From positions 62,001 through 126,000 of the forward strand of contig NBIV01000198.1 in the NCBI GenBank assembly GCA_003194525.1: 64,000 bases of DNA, written 5' to 3'. Under the pieces are notes generated by a model. That model did no database searches, was not told the origin of the DNA, and worked only from the letters and a program-made list of their open reading frames with translations. Positions 30,187 through 38,395 of the stretch are shown here, one piece after another. Origin of the DNA: Gracilariopsis chorda. Lineage: Eukaryota > Rhodophyta > Florideophyceae > Gracilariales > Gracilariaceae. The translations under genes were made by a program, and so were the position numbers. Every line of letters starts with the position of its first letter. Position 1 is the first letter of the stretch.

Positions 30187-30918
30187 TCATTGTTGCGCGC
30201 CAGAGCGCAGAGTGAGTGCCACCAGGCGCAGTTTGGGGTCCACTTTCTCCACATGCGCCGACACTCCCGGTCCGAAGAAGCGTTCAAATCGCTCTTGTCT
30301 CTGCTCCCAGTCGCTGTACGGCGTCGCCACGGAGCGGAAGATAAGCCGTAAGCAGTATTCACCTCCCTCTGCCACCTGCTCTTCAGCGCGTTCTAACACG
30401 GGACACGCCTCGCCGCGTGGCACCAGTCCCAGACTGGACAACGCGGCAGCCATGTGTGCCTCGTCTCCGTATCGATGCCTCGTTATGTCTTGATAGATCT
30501 TCTTCTGAATTGGCGTCGCACGCGCTTCCCGCGCTTGCTTGGCGCCCGCGGCGGACGTGACTGGCACCGGCTGCAACTCGGCGTACTTGAGCGCGCAACC
30601 GACGAGAAGGATTGGCACGCCGTACACGAAGCCTAGCGACGTGGCCGACGCCGTGCCATATGATCCGATGTACGACCAGAACGACGAGATTGTGACCAAT
30701 GCGCCGGCGCCTAGAAAGACGTTTGCCAGCGAGAAACCGCGGATTTCAAACGGCGGCTCGGCGCTGTCCGCCTTCTGTTCGGACGGCGCACATGCGTGTA
30801 TGGTCGCCCTTCGCCGCTGTGGCGCGACTGCCGTGGTGCTCCGCGACGGGCATGTGCGCGACGTGCCGAGGAACGAGCGCAGTGGCGAGGCGCTGCTTGC
30901 GATGAAAGCTGATGGCAT
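30187..30918 (-). CDS. DUF2854 plastid membrane protein
   Basis: The ATG at 30918 gives 243 aa and starts with MPSAFIASSASPLRSFLG, a Ser-rich, Phe-containing plastid transit peptide of about 55 residues. An open frame extends to 31005, but those residues fit less well. The conserved core (about 60-130) reads FEIRGFSLANVFLGAGALVT, two hydrophobic spans, then VYGVPILLVGCALKYAELQP. This matches the cyanobacterial and plastid DUF2854 family of thylakoid-associated proteins of unknown role. The C-terminal part is a soluble domain with RYGDEAHMAAALSSLGL. Its presence supports a plastid-bearing host. Confidence 0.82.
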   Translation of the reverse strand: MPSAFIASSASPLRSFLGTSRTCPSRSTTAVAPQRRRATIHACAPSEQKADSAEPPFEIRGFSLANVFLGAGALVTISSFWSYIGSYGTASATSLGFVYGVPILLVGCALKYAELQPVPVTSAAGAKQAREARATPIQKKIYQDITRHRYGDEAHMAAALSSLGLVPRGEACPVLERAEEQVAEGGEYCLRLIFRSVATPYSDWEQRQERFERFFGPGVSAHVEKVDPKLRLVALTLRSGAQQ

Positions 30919-31480
30919 TGCCCGCGAGTGCTTCATGACGATGCAAAAGCGCCGGATGGTCGCAAGCACAACCACAGCCAGCGCTATTTCGCAGATGTCA
31001 AGCACGGCGAGATACGAAGGTACATAAGGCCGTGGTGGACACGCCGTGCTAAGTTACTAGAGGTGGCGTCGTGGGTGGCGCCGTTGCCAAACGTGTGGTC
31101 AGCGGAAAGCGCGCCCAGCCCGCGTCGGTCAGTAGCCCTCCGCAGCCGCAGCTAACCGCGTTTGCGCCTGTGGTTACCTGGCGCGTAGCCGTCACACGTC
31201 GTGACGAGGCAAATGCAGCATGCGCCGGACGCCCGCCGCATGCCTTCCGTGGGGCCTGTCTCACGTCATGGACAGAGCAGCAGTGCGCGTCCACATCATC
31301 AACCGAACGCACCATCGCCCATCGCGCCCGTCCAGTTCGCCACCCCCCCCGCGCACACTCGCGTCACGTAGCACGTAGCACAGTCTCAGCCCAACCGAAA
31401 ACGGCTATTTACTATTTACTACCTTCTTCTACGTCGCCCATCCCAACGCCCCCCCCGCCCCCCTCCGTCGCTCCACAAGC
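30919..31480. promoter_or_regulatory. Divergent promoter region between DUF2854 and coiled-coil genes
   Basis: A 562-bp spacer between two outward-facing starts. The 100 bp before the plus-strand ATG at 31481 are rich in C and pyrimidines, with an AT-rich CTATTTACTATTTACTACC stretch around 31404-31422. No further consensus site is claimed. Confidence 0.45.
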
Positions 31481-34255
31481 ATGCCCTCCTACCTTTTCGA
31501 CAGACTATCTGCATTCGTCTCTACCATATTCCCCGTCGCAACCGTCGACTGGGACGACCAACTCTCCGAGGACGACCCTCATGACCTCTTGCATCGCCAC
31601 TTATCCACTTCCATACCGCCCATCGATGACCTTCCACGTCGGTGGGACCGCTGCGCCGCCAGCGCCGAAATTGCTCCCGCTTCCGACTTTGCTCGCGCGA
31701 AAGTGAAATTGCGCACACTTCGCGCTCAGCGCGCAGAGCTGCGAAACACAGTGCAAACCCTCACCCACAAGCTCGCCGCCATGGAGTGTGAACGGAACGC
31801 CGCTACAAACCGCGTCGCATCGTTGCCTTCCTCCCTTTCCGATGCCACGCACCAAATCTCTTGGCTGCGCTCCCGCGTAGCCGCCCTGGAGCGACATAAC
31901 GAGCACCTGCTCCAGCGCACTGACCACCAAGTCTCCGTTGTGTACCACGCGCGTTCACAAGCTGCCTTGCATAACGCCACGTTCACCGATACTATGTATG
32001 CATTGCACACTGACCTGGCCGACCTTCGTCATGAAAGGGACCACCTACTCGATCGTCTGCATTCGCTCGAGCATCGTCTCGTCGATTCTGACGCCGACAG
32101 ATGCATGCTCTACGTTGTATCTGTCGAGCGTGACCGTTTGGAAGAGCGCCTTCAGCACATACACAACGTTCATAAAAGTCATGCAAAAGTGCATTCTGAA
32201 CTTGCGAACAATAAGCGTCTATTGGAAACTGTTACCAAGAAATTACTTGAGGCCTGTCATCGTAACAACCAACTACGTCTAGACAATGAGGCTAAGATCC
32301 AAAATGAACATAGTATGCGCCAGATGTTTGGCGATTTGAAAAAGGAATGCGAGCGTTTACAGTTGGAACGTGATCAAGCTGCGGAGCTTGAACAACAACT
32401 CACCGCTCAACTGGCTGCACTGAGGCGCCACTTTGCTGACTTTGATCAACTGCAACTGGCCGCACAACGTGCTCATACCCTTGAGCATGCTTACAGCTCT
32501 TTGGCTCGCGCCGTTGGACAACACGTACACAGCCCCGTGGATGAAACGGCTACTGTGCAGCTGAACTCGTTTGTTCAGCAGATTGTCGCGCGATACCAGC
32601 AAAGCGCTACCGATCTTGAAGCTTTGCAAGCTGATGCAGATATGCACCAATCGCGGATTGATCAACTCAACGATGCGCTGGAGAAAGAGCGCCATGCAAC
32701 AGCTCAGGCGGAGCTTCGTATTGATGTAATTGCCGAAAAGCACGTCCAACTGGCGACCGCTATCGGCCATCGCGAATGTCCGCTTGACCCACAAACCGGC
32801 TTGGCTAACATCTATCCACATGCTCGGCGTCTCGCCGAGCTGACCGAGTCCCAACAGAGCACCATCCTCAACTTGAGAGAAAACTTGGTCAAATGTGAGG
32901 CCGAAGCCGAGACCACTTCTATGCAAGTGGAAAAGCTCAAGCGTTTGCGTCGAACCATGAAAGCCGACGCCGAACAGCTTGAAAGCCGAGTGCATTCACT
33001 CGAGGCTGAAGTTGCTGCACTGTCCAGAGAGAACAGTGCTATGAAAAATTCTCTGCAATACTTTGAAGAACAAAGTCACCAACGCCAAGGCATTTCTGAG
33101 GTGCTGCGGCTTGAGAAGGAACGTAACGCTACCAATGTTAGGGACCATGGAGTGGAGATGGCCCACTTGCGTGCTCAATTAGCGGAACGTGACGCGTTGG
33201 TCGAGAAGAGTGTTGCGGAGACCAAGCGCTTGCATGAGATTGTTAGCGACTTGCAGACCACTTGTACTACGCTGCAAGGGGAGAAGCTTGAGCTTGATGG
33301 CCAAGCTTCTGAGAATTCTGATAAGAATCAGCGTATGGAGGCTGAGATGACCAAACTGTCTGCCGAGCTCCACCACATTCGAGATGAGCGTGATTCTTTG
33401 CAGAATGAGCTTAGGGAACAGGGCCAACTTGTTTCGGCTGAGCGTGAGGAACTTGCTGTACAACTTGCGGAGCGTACTGCCAACTTTGCGGAGCTTGAGG
33501 CTGAACTGAATGATGCGAGAAAGACGTACATTGAGGCGGCCAACAACTTTGAGGCGCAGAGAGCAGCTTTGGAGAAACAACTTGGAGTTTCGCAACGAGA
33601 GAAGGAACAAGTGAATGACTTGCTTGTTGCTATGAGTGGTAGCAATGAAGAAGGGGACAAACGACTGGAGCAAGCAATGAAAAGATGTGAGCAACTGGAA
33701 CAGGAGAACGACGGGCTGCGACTATCTGTTGGAGAATCGAGACAGGTGAACCGAAATGTGCACTTGAGAAGTATGACTCGAGAGGAAGATAGTAGCTCTT
33801 TTCGGTCGGACTCTTGCTCTGTTACGAGCAGTTTGACGACGAGTTCGGCTGGTAGTGAGGAGGGCCTGGGCCTTTCAAGGCGTGTGCAGCAGTTGCAAAG
33901 TCGGTTGGATGAAGAGACCAGAGTGAGGGAGGACAAGGCGAAGCGGCTACGTGAGGCTGAGCAACGACTGAGGGATATGCGCGGTGATATGGAAAAGCTG
34001 AAGAATGTGGCCAAGGACAAGGAGCGTGAGGCGGATGGACTGAGGAATGAAATGAAGAGTATTCACTCGCGGATGAGAAAGATGGCGCATGTTTCTATGC
34101 CGAGGGATTATGAAAAGTGGCTTGAGGGGGATGATGAGGATTTGGAACGTTTGCAACAAGTGAGGGAGGCGACTAGAAAGGAACGAGAGGTGGATCGAAG
34201 ATCGAAAGGAAGAAGAAAAAGCAAGGGTGTGATGTTTGAGAATAAGGGGCGATGA
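31481..34255 (+). CDS. Long coiled-coil protein (924 aa)
   Basis: Intronless, with ATG at 31481. The first 70 residues are acidic and non-coiled (FDRLSAFVSTIFPV, DWDDQLSEDDP). Residues about 72-770 are near-continuous heptad-type sequence rich in Glu, Gln, Leu and Arg, with short breaks such as RECPLDPQTGLANIYPHARR near 425. A Ser/Thr-rich hinge (SLTTSSAGSEEG) near 790 is followed by another coil, the segment MPRDYEKWLEGDDEDLERL, and a basic tail (RRSKGRRKSKGV). There is no ATPase head, motor or kinase domain, so it is not an SMC protein or a myosin. Golgin-like tethers, basal-body or spindle scaffold proteins have this make-up; the sequence does not decide. Confidence 0.85.
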   Translation: MPSYLFDRLSAFVSTIFPVATVDWDDQLSEDDPHDLLHRHLSTSIPPIDDLPRRWDRCAASAEIAPASDFARAKVKLRTLRAQRAELRNTVQTLTHKLAAMECERNAATNRVASLPSSLSDATHQISWLRSRVAALERHNEHLLQRTDHQVSVVYHARSQAALHNATFTDTMYALHTDLADLRHERDHLLDRLHSLEHRLVDSDADRCMLYVVSVERDRLEERLQHIHNVHKSHAKVHSELANNKRLLETVTKKLLEACHRNNQLRLDNEAKIQNEHSMRQMFGDLKKECERLQLERDQAAELEQQLTAQLAALRRHFADFDQLQLAAQRAHTLEHAYSSLARAVGQHVHSPVDETATVQLNSFVQQIVARYQQSATDLEALQADADMHQSRIDQLNDALEKERHATAQAELRIDVIAEKHVQLATAIGHRECPLDPQTGLANIYPHARRLAELTESQQSTILNLRENLVKCEAEAETTSMQVEKLKRLRRTMKADAEQLESRVHSLEAEVAALSRENSAMKNSLQYFEEQSHQRQGISEVLRLEKERNATNVRDHGVEMAHLRAQLAERDALVEKSVAETKRLHEIVSDLQTTCTTLQGEKLELDGQASENSDKNQRMEAEMTKLSAELHHIRDERDSLQNELREQGQLVSAEREELAVQLAERTANFAELEAELNDARKTYIEAANNFEAQRAALEKQLGVSQREKEQVNDLLVAMSGSNEEGDKRLEQAMKRCEQLEQENDGLRLSVGESRQVNRNVHLRSMTREEDSSSFRSDSCSVTSSLTTSSAGSEEGLGLSRRVQQLQSRLDEETRVREDKAKRLREAEQRLRDMRGDMEKLKNVAKDKEREADGLRNEMKSIHSRMRKMAHVSMPRDYEKWLEGDDEDLERLQQVREATRKEREVDRRSKGRRKSKGVMFENKGR

Positions 34256-34532
34256 AGGTAGGTGTTGTGATGTGTGTTGCTACTACTGACGAGCGAAGAT
34301 TGCTCGCGTCGTTGGTGATATTCTCCACCGAGAGGTTTTGTATTGTAACGTACAAGCTAATATGTTGTTTACATGGGACGGATTTCTTGTAGTGTATCCG
34401 GTACTAGTTGCGGCGCCAAGTCGTTTTGAAATTAAATTGTTGCTAACATGTTTATATCTATGTGTAAGGCCTTTTGAAGGAAGAGCACGCTTCTCGTTAC
34501 CAGACATTGCTTTAGCAGAAGAAAGAGACATG

Positions 34533-34934
34533 CTATCTCAGTGGCTGCGCTATTCGGTGTGCTTTGGTTATGCAGGTGCCCGCAACGGACAGAACATTGG
34601 CGGTATCATCCACGATGTCGCGCAGTGCGGAAAGCTCGTGTCGCACGTCGGTGGACTTGAGTCGTTCCTTGTGGTTATCAATGACTGCGCGGACGTTTTC
34701 ATCGGCGTCCATGGCATGTCTCATTTCGCGAAGGGCGGCACACCCATCGGTGAGATTTTTTGAAACGGCCAGGTCGATCTGACGTTCGAAGAGAAGAACG
34801 GCGTCCTTCTTGGCGGTATCGAACCGTTTGTGCTGACGGGATGTGCTCTCAGCTGCTTTTTGACGCGCCTTCATCTTGTTGAGCGTGTCCCAGACGGACG
34901 CCATGGAGGACTGCGGACGCGGTTTTTCGGACAT
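34533..34934 (-). CDS. Small helical protein of unknown function
   Basis: 133 aa from the ATG at 34934 (MSEKPRPQSSMASVWDTL). The open frame reaches back to 35108, but that part looks like untranslated, Pro/Ser-rich sequence. The product is almost entirely helical and charged, with KKDAVLLFERQIDLAV and ADENVRAVIDNHKERL. It has no membrane span or cysteine pattern. Small size and amphipathic helices would suit a subunit of a tethering or BLOC/BORC-like complex, but I cannot assign it. It is divergent from the ClpF-like gene. Confidence 0.6.
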   Translation of the reverse strand: MSEKPRPQSSMASVWDTLNKMKARQKAAESTSRQHKRFDTAKKDAVLLFERQIDLAVSKNLTDGCAALREMRHAMDADENVRAVIDNHKERLKSTDVRHELSALRDIVDDTANVLSVAGTCITKAHRIAQPLR

Positions 34935-35492
34935 GTTTTGCGCGGGATGTGACGGTGACCAGGGGGTTTTTAGGGGGAGTTGAGCGGAGCGATGGATGGA
35001 GTGATGGACGGAGAATGAAGGTGAGGCACGAAGGGAGCAGTTGGGCGGGTAAAGCTGTGGGGACGCAAGGAGGCGGATGGGCGTCATGGCTGTATGAAAC
35101 GTGTGCACGGTGGAGTGTAAACTTGTGCACTGTCAGCGACATGGTATGGTAACTTATATCATACGGCGAGCTGAGAAGATCTGGTGGCGCGGAGATGATG
35201 GCTCGGCGAGTTTTCCATTGGCTCTTCGCGGCAGCGCCTGCTGATTGGTCGCAGCAGATATCGAGCGCGATATTGGGAGCCGATGCAAATTGAAATGCAC
35301 GCGCTGTGTTACAAAAGTTGCAGACCAGGACGGCTGTCTCATCAGCAGTTGCATGTTGACAGACCTGCATGTTGACCACCCGCCCAACGTTGTCCATCCC
35401 CGTTGACGTCGCGGCTATTCTATCTACCCTGCCGTCTTTGAAGCTTACCTGTCTTCTCCCGTGCGCCTTCTCACCCACGTAGTCGTCGCGCC
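34935..35492. promoter_or_regulatory. Divergent promoter with two CCAAT boxes
   Basis: Two inverted CCAAT boxes (ATTGG) lie at 35217-35221 and 35244-35248 on the plus strand, 22 bp apart, in the middle of a 558-bp spacer between outward-facing genes. Paired CCAAT boxes are the usual NF-Y arrangement in bidirectional promoters; use here is inferred. Confidence 0.45.
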
Positions 35493-36209
35493 ATGCATGC
35501 TTGCTTCGTGGTGCACTCGCCTTTCAACCCTACGCACACGCCTGCGCGACGCGCGCCGTGTTGCAGTCTCGCGGACCGAGCCGCGCATGAAGCGCAGCCT
35601 CTCTCCCGCTCCGAGAACAACACGCTTTTGTCCAGAATGCTTCAACTCGCCTTGAAAGAGCAAGACTTCCAAACCGCCGCGCAGATTCGCGACGCACGTC
35701 GCGCACTGGATGACACCGACCCCACCGCCAAACTGCGCACAGAACTTCAACATGCACTAGACACTCAGGATTTTTCAAGGGCCTGCGCGCTACGTGACCG
35801 TATTGATCAACTTACAATGATGCTGTTTGCAGAGCGAGCGAAACCGAAGTTCCCTATTGGCTTGGTTGTGCGACATAAGTTGTTGGGCTATCGTATGATT
35901 TTGTTCGGAGTGGATTATAGATGTAGAACGGCGCGAGGGGGGCATTCTTTTTTCTCCAGTGGGTTGAATGAACGGGGGGATGACCAACCTTGGTACCATG
36001 CTGCTGTTGATGAGAGAGACAAGACTGCTGGAGATAACATTGTGTACGTGGCGGAGGACGAGTGTTGTCCGGCTGCAGAAGGCACTCTTGTGCAGCATCC
36101 AATTACGCGTATCATGTTTAAGGGCATTTACGAGACCACGACTTGCCCCGGTCTCACGTGCTACATTCCGTGTGGACGTGACGAAGAAGCTTATGAAGAT
36201 TACCCCTGA
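35493..36209 (+). CDS. UVR + YccV domain protein, ClpF-like plastid Clp adaptor
   Basis: 238 aa. Residues 1-45 are rich in Ala, Pro, Arg and Ser and could be a plastid transit peptide. Two UVR-type helical hairpins follow: LALKEQDFQTAAQIRDARRA (about 50-69) and LQHALDTQDFSRACALRDRI (about 84-103). From about 118 the YccV/HspQ-like domain reads FPIGLVVRHKLLGYRMILFG, QPWYHAAVDE and VYVAEDEC. In plants this UVR-YccV order defines ClpF, which with ClpS1 hands substrates to the stromal Clp protease. EXECUTER proteins share the UVR part only. The domain order is seen; the adaptor role is by family. Confidence 0.78.
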   Translation: MHACFVVHSPFNPTHTPARRAPCCSLADRAAHEAQPLSRSENNTLLSRMLQLALKEQDFQTAAQIRDARRALDDTDPTAKLRTELQHALDTQDFSRACALRDRIDQLTMMLFAERAKPKFPIGLVVRHKLLGYRMILFGVDYRCRTARGGHSFFSSGLNERGDDQPWYHAAVDERDKTAGDNIVYVAEDECCPAAEGTLVQHPITRIMFKGIYETTTCPGLTCYIPCGRDEEAYEDYP

Positions 36210-36591
36210 GGTCGCTGGCTACTGCGGACCGTTGTCGCTGTGCGTGTGTATACTTTTGTTTTTACTTTAGCTCTTGTATAGTGTTTGTATGTGCTTGCTG
36301 CGGTTTTGCTTGTATAAGGATACATGTAAAGCTTTGTTGTTTCGGTTCGGAGCGCATGCTCTTCCACAGTCCATCACATGATCATGCCAAAACGTTTTGT
36401 ATCATCCGTCCGCTATCACTAGTACACGGTGCGGAATAGAGATATACCACGTGGACACGTCATTTTTCCGCCATTTCCATTCGCTATTATCAAATCATGC
36501 CACCCTTCCAAACGAAAGCGCCCTTCTTCTTCGCGTTCGACCAACCCGTCGTTTGGCCGCGTACATAGCACACTTTCTTGTTGCTGCCAAT
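36210..36591. other. Short spacer before the BolA gene
   Basis: This 382-bp spacer holds the 3' flank of the ClpF-like gene and the BolA promoter. The BolA frame is open upstream to 36397, but that part shows no BolA similarity and is treated as 5' untranslated. Confidence 0.4.
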
Positions 36592-36846
36592 ATGCCGTTG
36601 AATGTGGAGCTAGTGAAATCTGTCTTGCAGAAAAACCCGCACTTGAACCCGATCCATGTCGACGTGGAAGACATATCAAGTAACTGTGGAACCTCCTTCT
36701 CTGTCTTCATCGTCTCTGCCGCATTCGAGTCCAAGTCGCTTCTCGCCCGACACCGTCTCGTTCACGCCGCTCTCTCGGAGCAAATGCCCTCCATACACGC
36801 TCTCAACATAAAATGCCTCACTCCAGACGCCTACCAGTCCTCATAG
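36592..36846 (+). CDS. BolA2-like protein
   Basis: 84 aa from the ATG at 36592, the full length of a BolA2 protein. The order is VELVKSVLQKNP, then HVDVEDISSNCGTSFSVFIVS with the cysteine of the ligand loop, FESKSLLARHRLVHAAL (the conserved RHRLV with its iron-cluster-ligand histidine), and ALNIKCLTPDAY at the end. BolA2 partners monothiol glutaredoxins in cytosolic [2Fe-2S] cluster handling. No targeting peptide is seen with this start. Its last six bases overlap the 3' end of the convergent enoyl-CoA isomerase gene. Confidence 0.92.
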   Translation: MPLNVELVKSVLQKNPHLNPIHVDVEDISSNCGTSFSVFIVSAAFESKSLLARHRLVHAALSEQMPSIHALNIKCLTPDAYQSS

Positions 36847-37641
36847 CTTGGATGTCAACTGTCGCACTCTCGCTCTCACCAAACGTGACGTCCGCCCGCT
36901 CTCCAGGTCTTCGTAGATCTGCTTAAACTCTCTTTCGATGGCGCTGTCCACACTTCCCATCACACCCATCTTCATCAGCTTCTTTGCGGCTAGCACCGAC
37001 GCCCACTGCTCATCACTGGCTTCTTTGCTCCACCTGACGCAATCCTGTAGCGCTGTTTGGAACACCTTGTCTACATCACCGTTACTCCCTTCCACAATGC
37101 GGCATATCCCAGCATCCGCCATTTTGTACGCGCTTATCACCTCGCCTCGCAGCAGAAATTCATTCGATAACTGTTTTCCGAGCATTGTTGGGAAGAGCAC
37201 GGACGATGCGAATTCAGGTGCAATACCCACCTGACAGAACGGCGTTTGAAAAGTTGTACTTTCACTGCAATAAACAACATCACAGTGCATTAACAAAGTC
37301 ACTCCAATCCCCGTAACTTGGCCGAAAACAGCCGCCACCACGATTTTGCGGCAGCGTGTAAGAGCCTGCATGAACTGTCGCGCAGCCGTCACCGTTCGTA
37401 ACGATTGCTCCTTCTCGCTGGCTTCAATTATATCCATTCCGGCGCAAAACGTTTTGCCAGCGCCGGTGATCAGTATGATGCGTGTGTCATTGTCAATGCT
37501 TAGTCTTTCGAGAGCGTCTGTTGTGGCCAGATATAGTGACTCGTTGAAAGCGTTCAGTCGGTTCGGACGATTTAAGGTGAGTTGCGTTACTTGATTGGAA
37601 TATCGCGCTTCCAGCAGCAGATTGCTTGGAGCCGCCCGCAT
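36841..37641 (-). CDS. Peroxisomal enoyl-CoA isomerase/hydratase (crotonase family)
   Basis: 266 aa from the ATG at 37641 (MRAAPSNLLLEARYS). The open frame to 37731 begins only with TTG. The crotonase signs are LNRPNRLNAFNESLY, ITGAGKTFCAGMDI (oxyanion-hole FCAGMD, about 67-72), FGQVTGIGVTLLMHCDVVY with the second oxyanion glycine, and FQTPFCQVGIAPEFASSVLFP. Glu in the APE context is typical of delta3,delta2-enoyl-CoA isomerases (ECI2 group). The C-terminus is exactly Ser-Lys-Leu, the canonical PTS1 signal, so it should work in peroxisomal beta-oxidation of unsaturated fatty acids. The stop and the Leu codon overlap the last codon and stop of BolA on the opposite strand. Confidence 0.9.
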   Translation of the reverse strand: MRAAPSNLLLEARYSNQVTQLTLNRPNRLNAFNESLYLATTDALERLSIDNDTRIILITGAGKTFCAGMDIIEASEKEQSLRTVTAARQFMQALTRCRKIVVAAVFGQVTGIGVTLLMHCDVVYCSESTTFQTPFCQVGIAPEFASSVLFPTMLGKQLSNEFLLRGEVISAYKMADAGICRIVEGSNGDVDKVFQTALQDCVRWSKEASDEQWASVLAAKKLMKMGVMGSVDSAIEREFKQIYEDLESGRTSRLVRARVRQLTSKL

Positions 37642-38122
37642 CCTTATCCGTGTCGCTCGCAAGTCTTGCGCCTTGGTTTCGACTCTGATACTCTCCGTGC
37701 TTCCAGCTTCACGGCATGCCAGTGATGTCAACCAGCACTACGTGCGAGGTAAAGCACTGTAGATGACCAGCTGCGGAGGTGAATATCTAAGGTCAAGCGG
37801 GCGCTGGGGTAGAAGGCTACCTAGTTCGAAAACAAAAGAACGGGAGCTCCAAACCGGAGGCTTCTGCTCTATTTACAAGAGGCATATTCTGTCACCTGCA
37901 TGATAGCGGTTGTTGGCGAAGGTGTTGTCGAAAAAGTTCAAAAGGCACTGTAGCCGGGCACCGCACATAAGCACAATTATGGCTTTTGATCATGATCATC
38001 AGAAAGATGAAAGATTGGGCCGGAACACGTAGATGGCCTTTCAACACTTACCATCGGAGGTCATCATCTCCAACTTTGGCTTCTCGTCCCGTCGTTTGAT
38101 GGCAATCAAGCCCAATAATGTG
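37642..38122. other. Spacer upstream of the crotonase gene
   Basis: A 481-bp stretch with the crotonase 5' flank. It includes the TTG-started extension of the frame to 37731. No second gene is recognised. Confidence 0.4.
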
Positions 38123-38395
38123 ATATCTTCAACAGTGCGGGAAGCAATGCAATGGTGTTTCCTTTGAAGTTCCGTACGCCGGCGAGTATCGTTTTCCACA
38201 ATGTACTGTACCTGATGAGCTGCAGCGCATCGGCTCTTCGTGCTTTGAACAAGGATCCAAATCTACAATCCTCAAAGGCGTGTACTTTCAGCTGGACACA
38301 GTGCATGAGGTTGTGCGCGGTCCCCGACAGTTCTGCACCTGGATGTTCGACGTACCTTGGTACAAGGGTGCCAGACGGAGCCAAAATCCCTGAAC
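38123..38395 (+). other. Orphan open stretch, possible exon or gene relic
   Basis: Between stops, one plus frame of about 90 codons has no start ATG but a protein-like composition: GVSFEVPYAGEYRFPQCTV, then GSSCFEQGSKSTILKGVYFQ and RQFCTWMFDVPWYKGARR. It has several aromatic residues and cysteines and no low-complexity bias. It begins just after TTCAACAG, a possible splice acceptor. I cannot assign a family. It could be a terminal exon, a pseudogene piece or chance; two overlapping ATG-started ORFs on both strands look less protein-like. Confidence 0.3.

Noticed and set aside
33328-34020. 230-codon minus-strand ORF, Ser-rich
   Set aside because: Antisense of the coiled-coil gene; Glu/Leu/Gln codons give Ser/Phe-rich shadows.
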